Assembly (NCBI GenBank): GCA_011051825.1
Contig: DRKH01000347.1
Location: 1-5,541 of the forward strand
DNA: 5,541 bases
Source of the DNA: Desulfobulbus sp.
GTDB lineage: Bacteria; Desulfobacterota; Desulfobulbia; Desulfobulbales; Desulfobulbaceae
Direction: 5' to 3'
The number at the start of each line of letters is the position of its first letter. Position 1 is the stretch's first letter. The notes beneath the pieces were generated by a model that worked only from the letters and a program-made list of their open reading frames with translations, did no database searches and was not told the DNA's origin. The position numbers were made by a program, and so were the translations under genes. Below, in pieces: positions 5,283-5,541 of the stretch.

Positions 5283-5541
5283 AGTCTTCGTTTTCGTCGA
5301 CACCTATGATTTGCAACAGGGTTTTACGAATCTTTTCCTGCAAGTCCTCATCAAGAACTTTGCCGTTATCGCCGATGGTCACATAAAAAATATCGATCAG
5401 TTGCTCCACTTCGGTGGCTATTCTGGCCCGATGGATATCAAGACCGAAATCGGAAAGGGTCTGGGTAAGCTGGTACAGGGCACCCGGCGCATCACAGCCA
5501 TAAACCTCGATAACGGTAAACCTGCTCGAGGCCGCATTATC
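5281..5541 (-). CDS. glnD: Bifunctional PII uridylyltransferase GlnD, C-terminal part
   Basis: Reading from 5541 down to the TAA at 5283-5281 gives 86 residues with no interruption. The start lies beyond the window. The segment is a C-terminal ACT domain: FTVIEVYGCDAPGALYQLTQ, then TLSDFGLDIHRARIATEVEQ, then LIDIFYVTIGDNGKVLDEDL, then a final helix and an acidic tail ending DENED. The DAPGALYQL turn, the AxIAT step and DIFYVTIGDNGK are typical of the last ACT domain of GlnD, which senses glutamine and controls uridylylation of PII proteins. RelA-type ACT domains are less like this. It is convergent with ureD and its stop is 7 bp from the end of M3. Placement beside urea-uptake genes fits nitrogen control. 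Confidence 0.85.
   Translation of the reverse strand, partial: DNAASSRFTVIEVYGCDAPGALYQLTQTLSDFGLDIHRARIATEVEQLIDIFYVTIGDNGKVLDEDLQEKIRKTLLQIIGVDENED

Overview
The window carries most of a urea-uptake operon on the + strand, followed by an orphan-looking urease accessory gene and the tail of a nitrogen-sensor gene on the - strand. The genes are urtB, urtC, urtD and urtE (two permeases and two ATPases of the urea ABC transporter), ureD (urease maturation), and the last 86 codons of glnD (PII uridylyltransferase). The GC-rich coding style, the gene set and the hairpin-littered intergenic DNA suggest a Gram-negative bacterium. My best guess is a Desulfobacterota/deltaproteobacterial lineage, but that rests on general impression only. 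The solute-binding gene urtA would be expected just before position 1, outside the window.

Layout: 1-2798 is a tightly packed urtB-urtC-urtD block (3-bp gap, then a 4-bp ATGA overlap). 2799-3063 is a 265-bp gap that separates urtD from urtE. Most of it (2866-3031) is one long imperfect palindrome with 22-bp inverted ends and flanking 9-bp direct repeats, so it looks like a small inserted element. urtE is 3064-3759 and ureD is 3991-4845. Between them lies a second, unrelated miniature element (M1, 3756-3908) flanked by a perfect 8-bp duplication. Its GTAAC terminus supplies the urtE stop codon. After ureD come an A8C simple repeat (4893-4940) and two more copies of the same element family in tandem (M2, 4941-5095; M3, 5103-5273). 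The convergent glnD end follows.

How the genes work together: UrtB/UrtC form the membrane channel and UrtD/UrtE power import of urea. UreD takes part in loading nickel into urease, which releases ammonia. GlnD senses glutamine and modifies PII, so all recognisable genes concern nitrogen supply. The urease structural genes (ureABC) and ureEFG, which often follow ureD, are absent between ureD and glnD.

The most interesting content is non-coding. Three copies of a 153-171 bp non-autonomous mobile element share 12-bp ends (GTAACTRTTCAG). Each has a second copy of the end motif exactly 44 bp in from one end, and a long hairpin whose pairing is kept by G-U wobbles on one strand only. The GTAA ends and 8-bp duplication fit what is known of IS66-family transposition. 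The strand-biased wobbles and one compensatory base-pair change hint at a structured RNA or single-stranded DNA form. All comparisons were made by eye.
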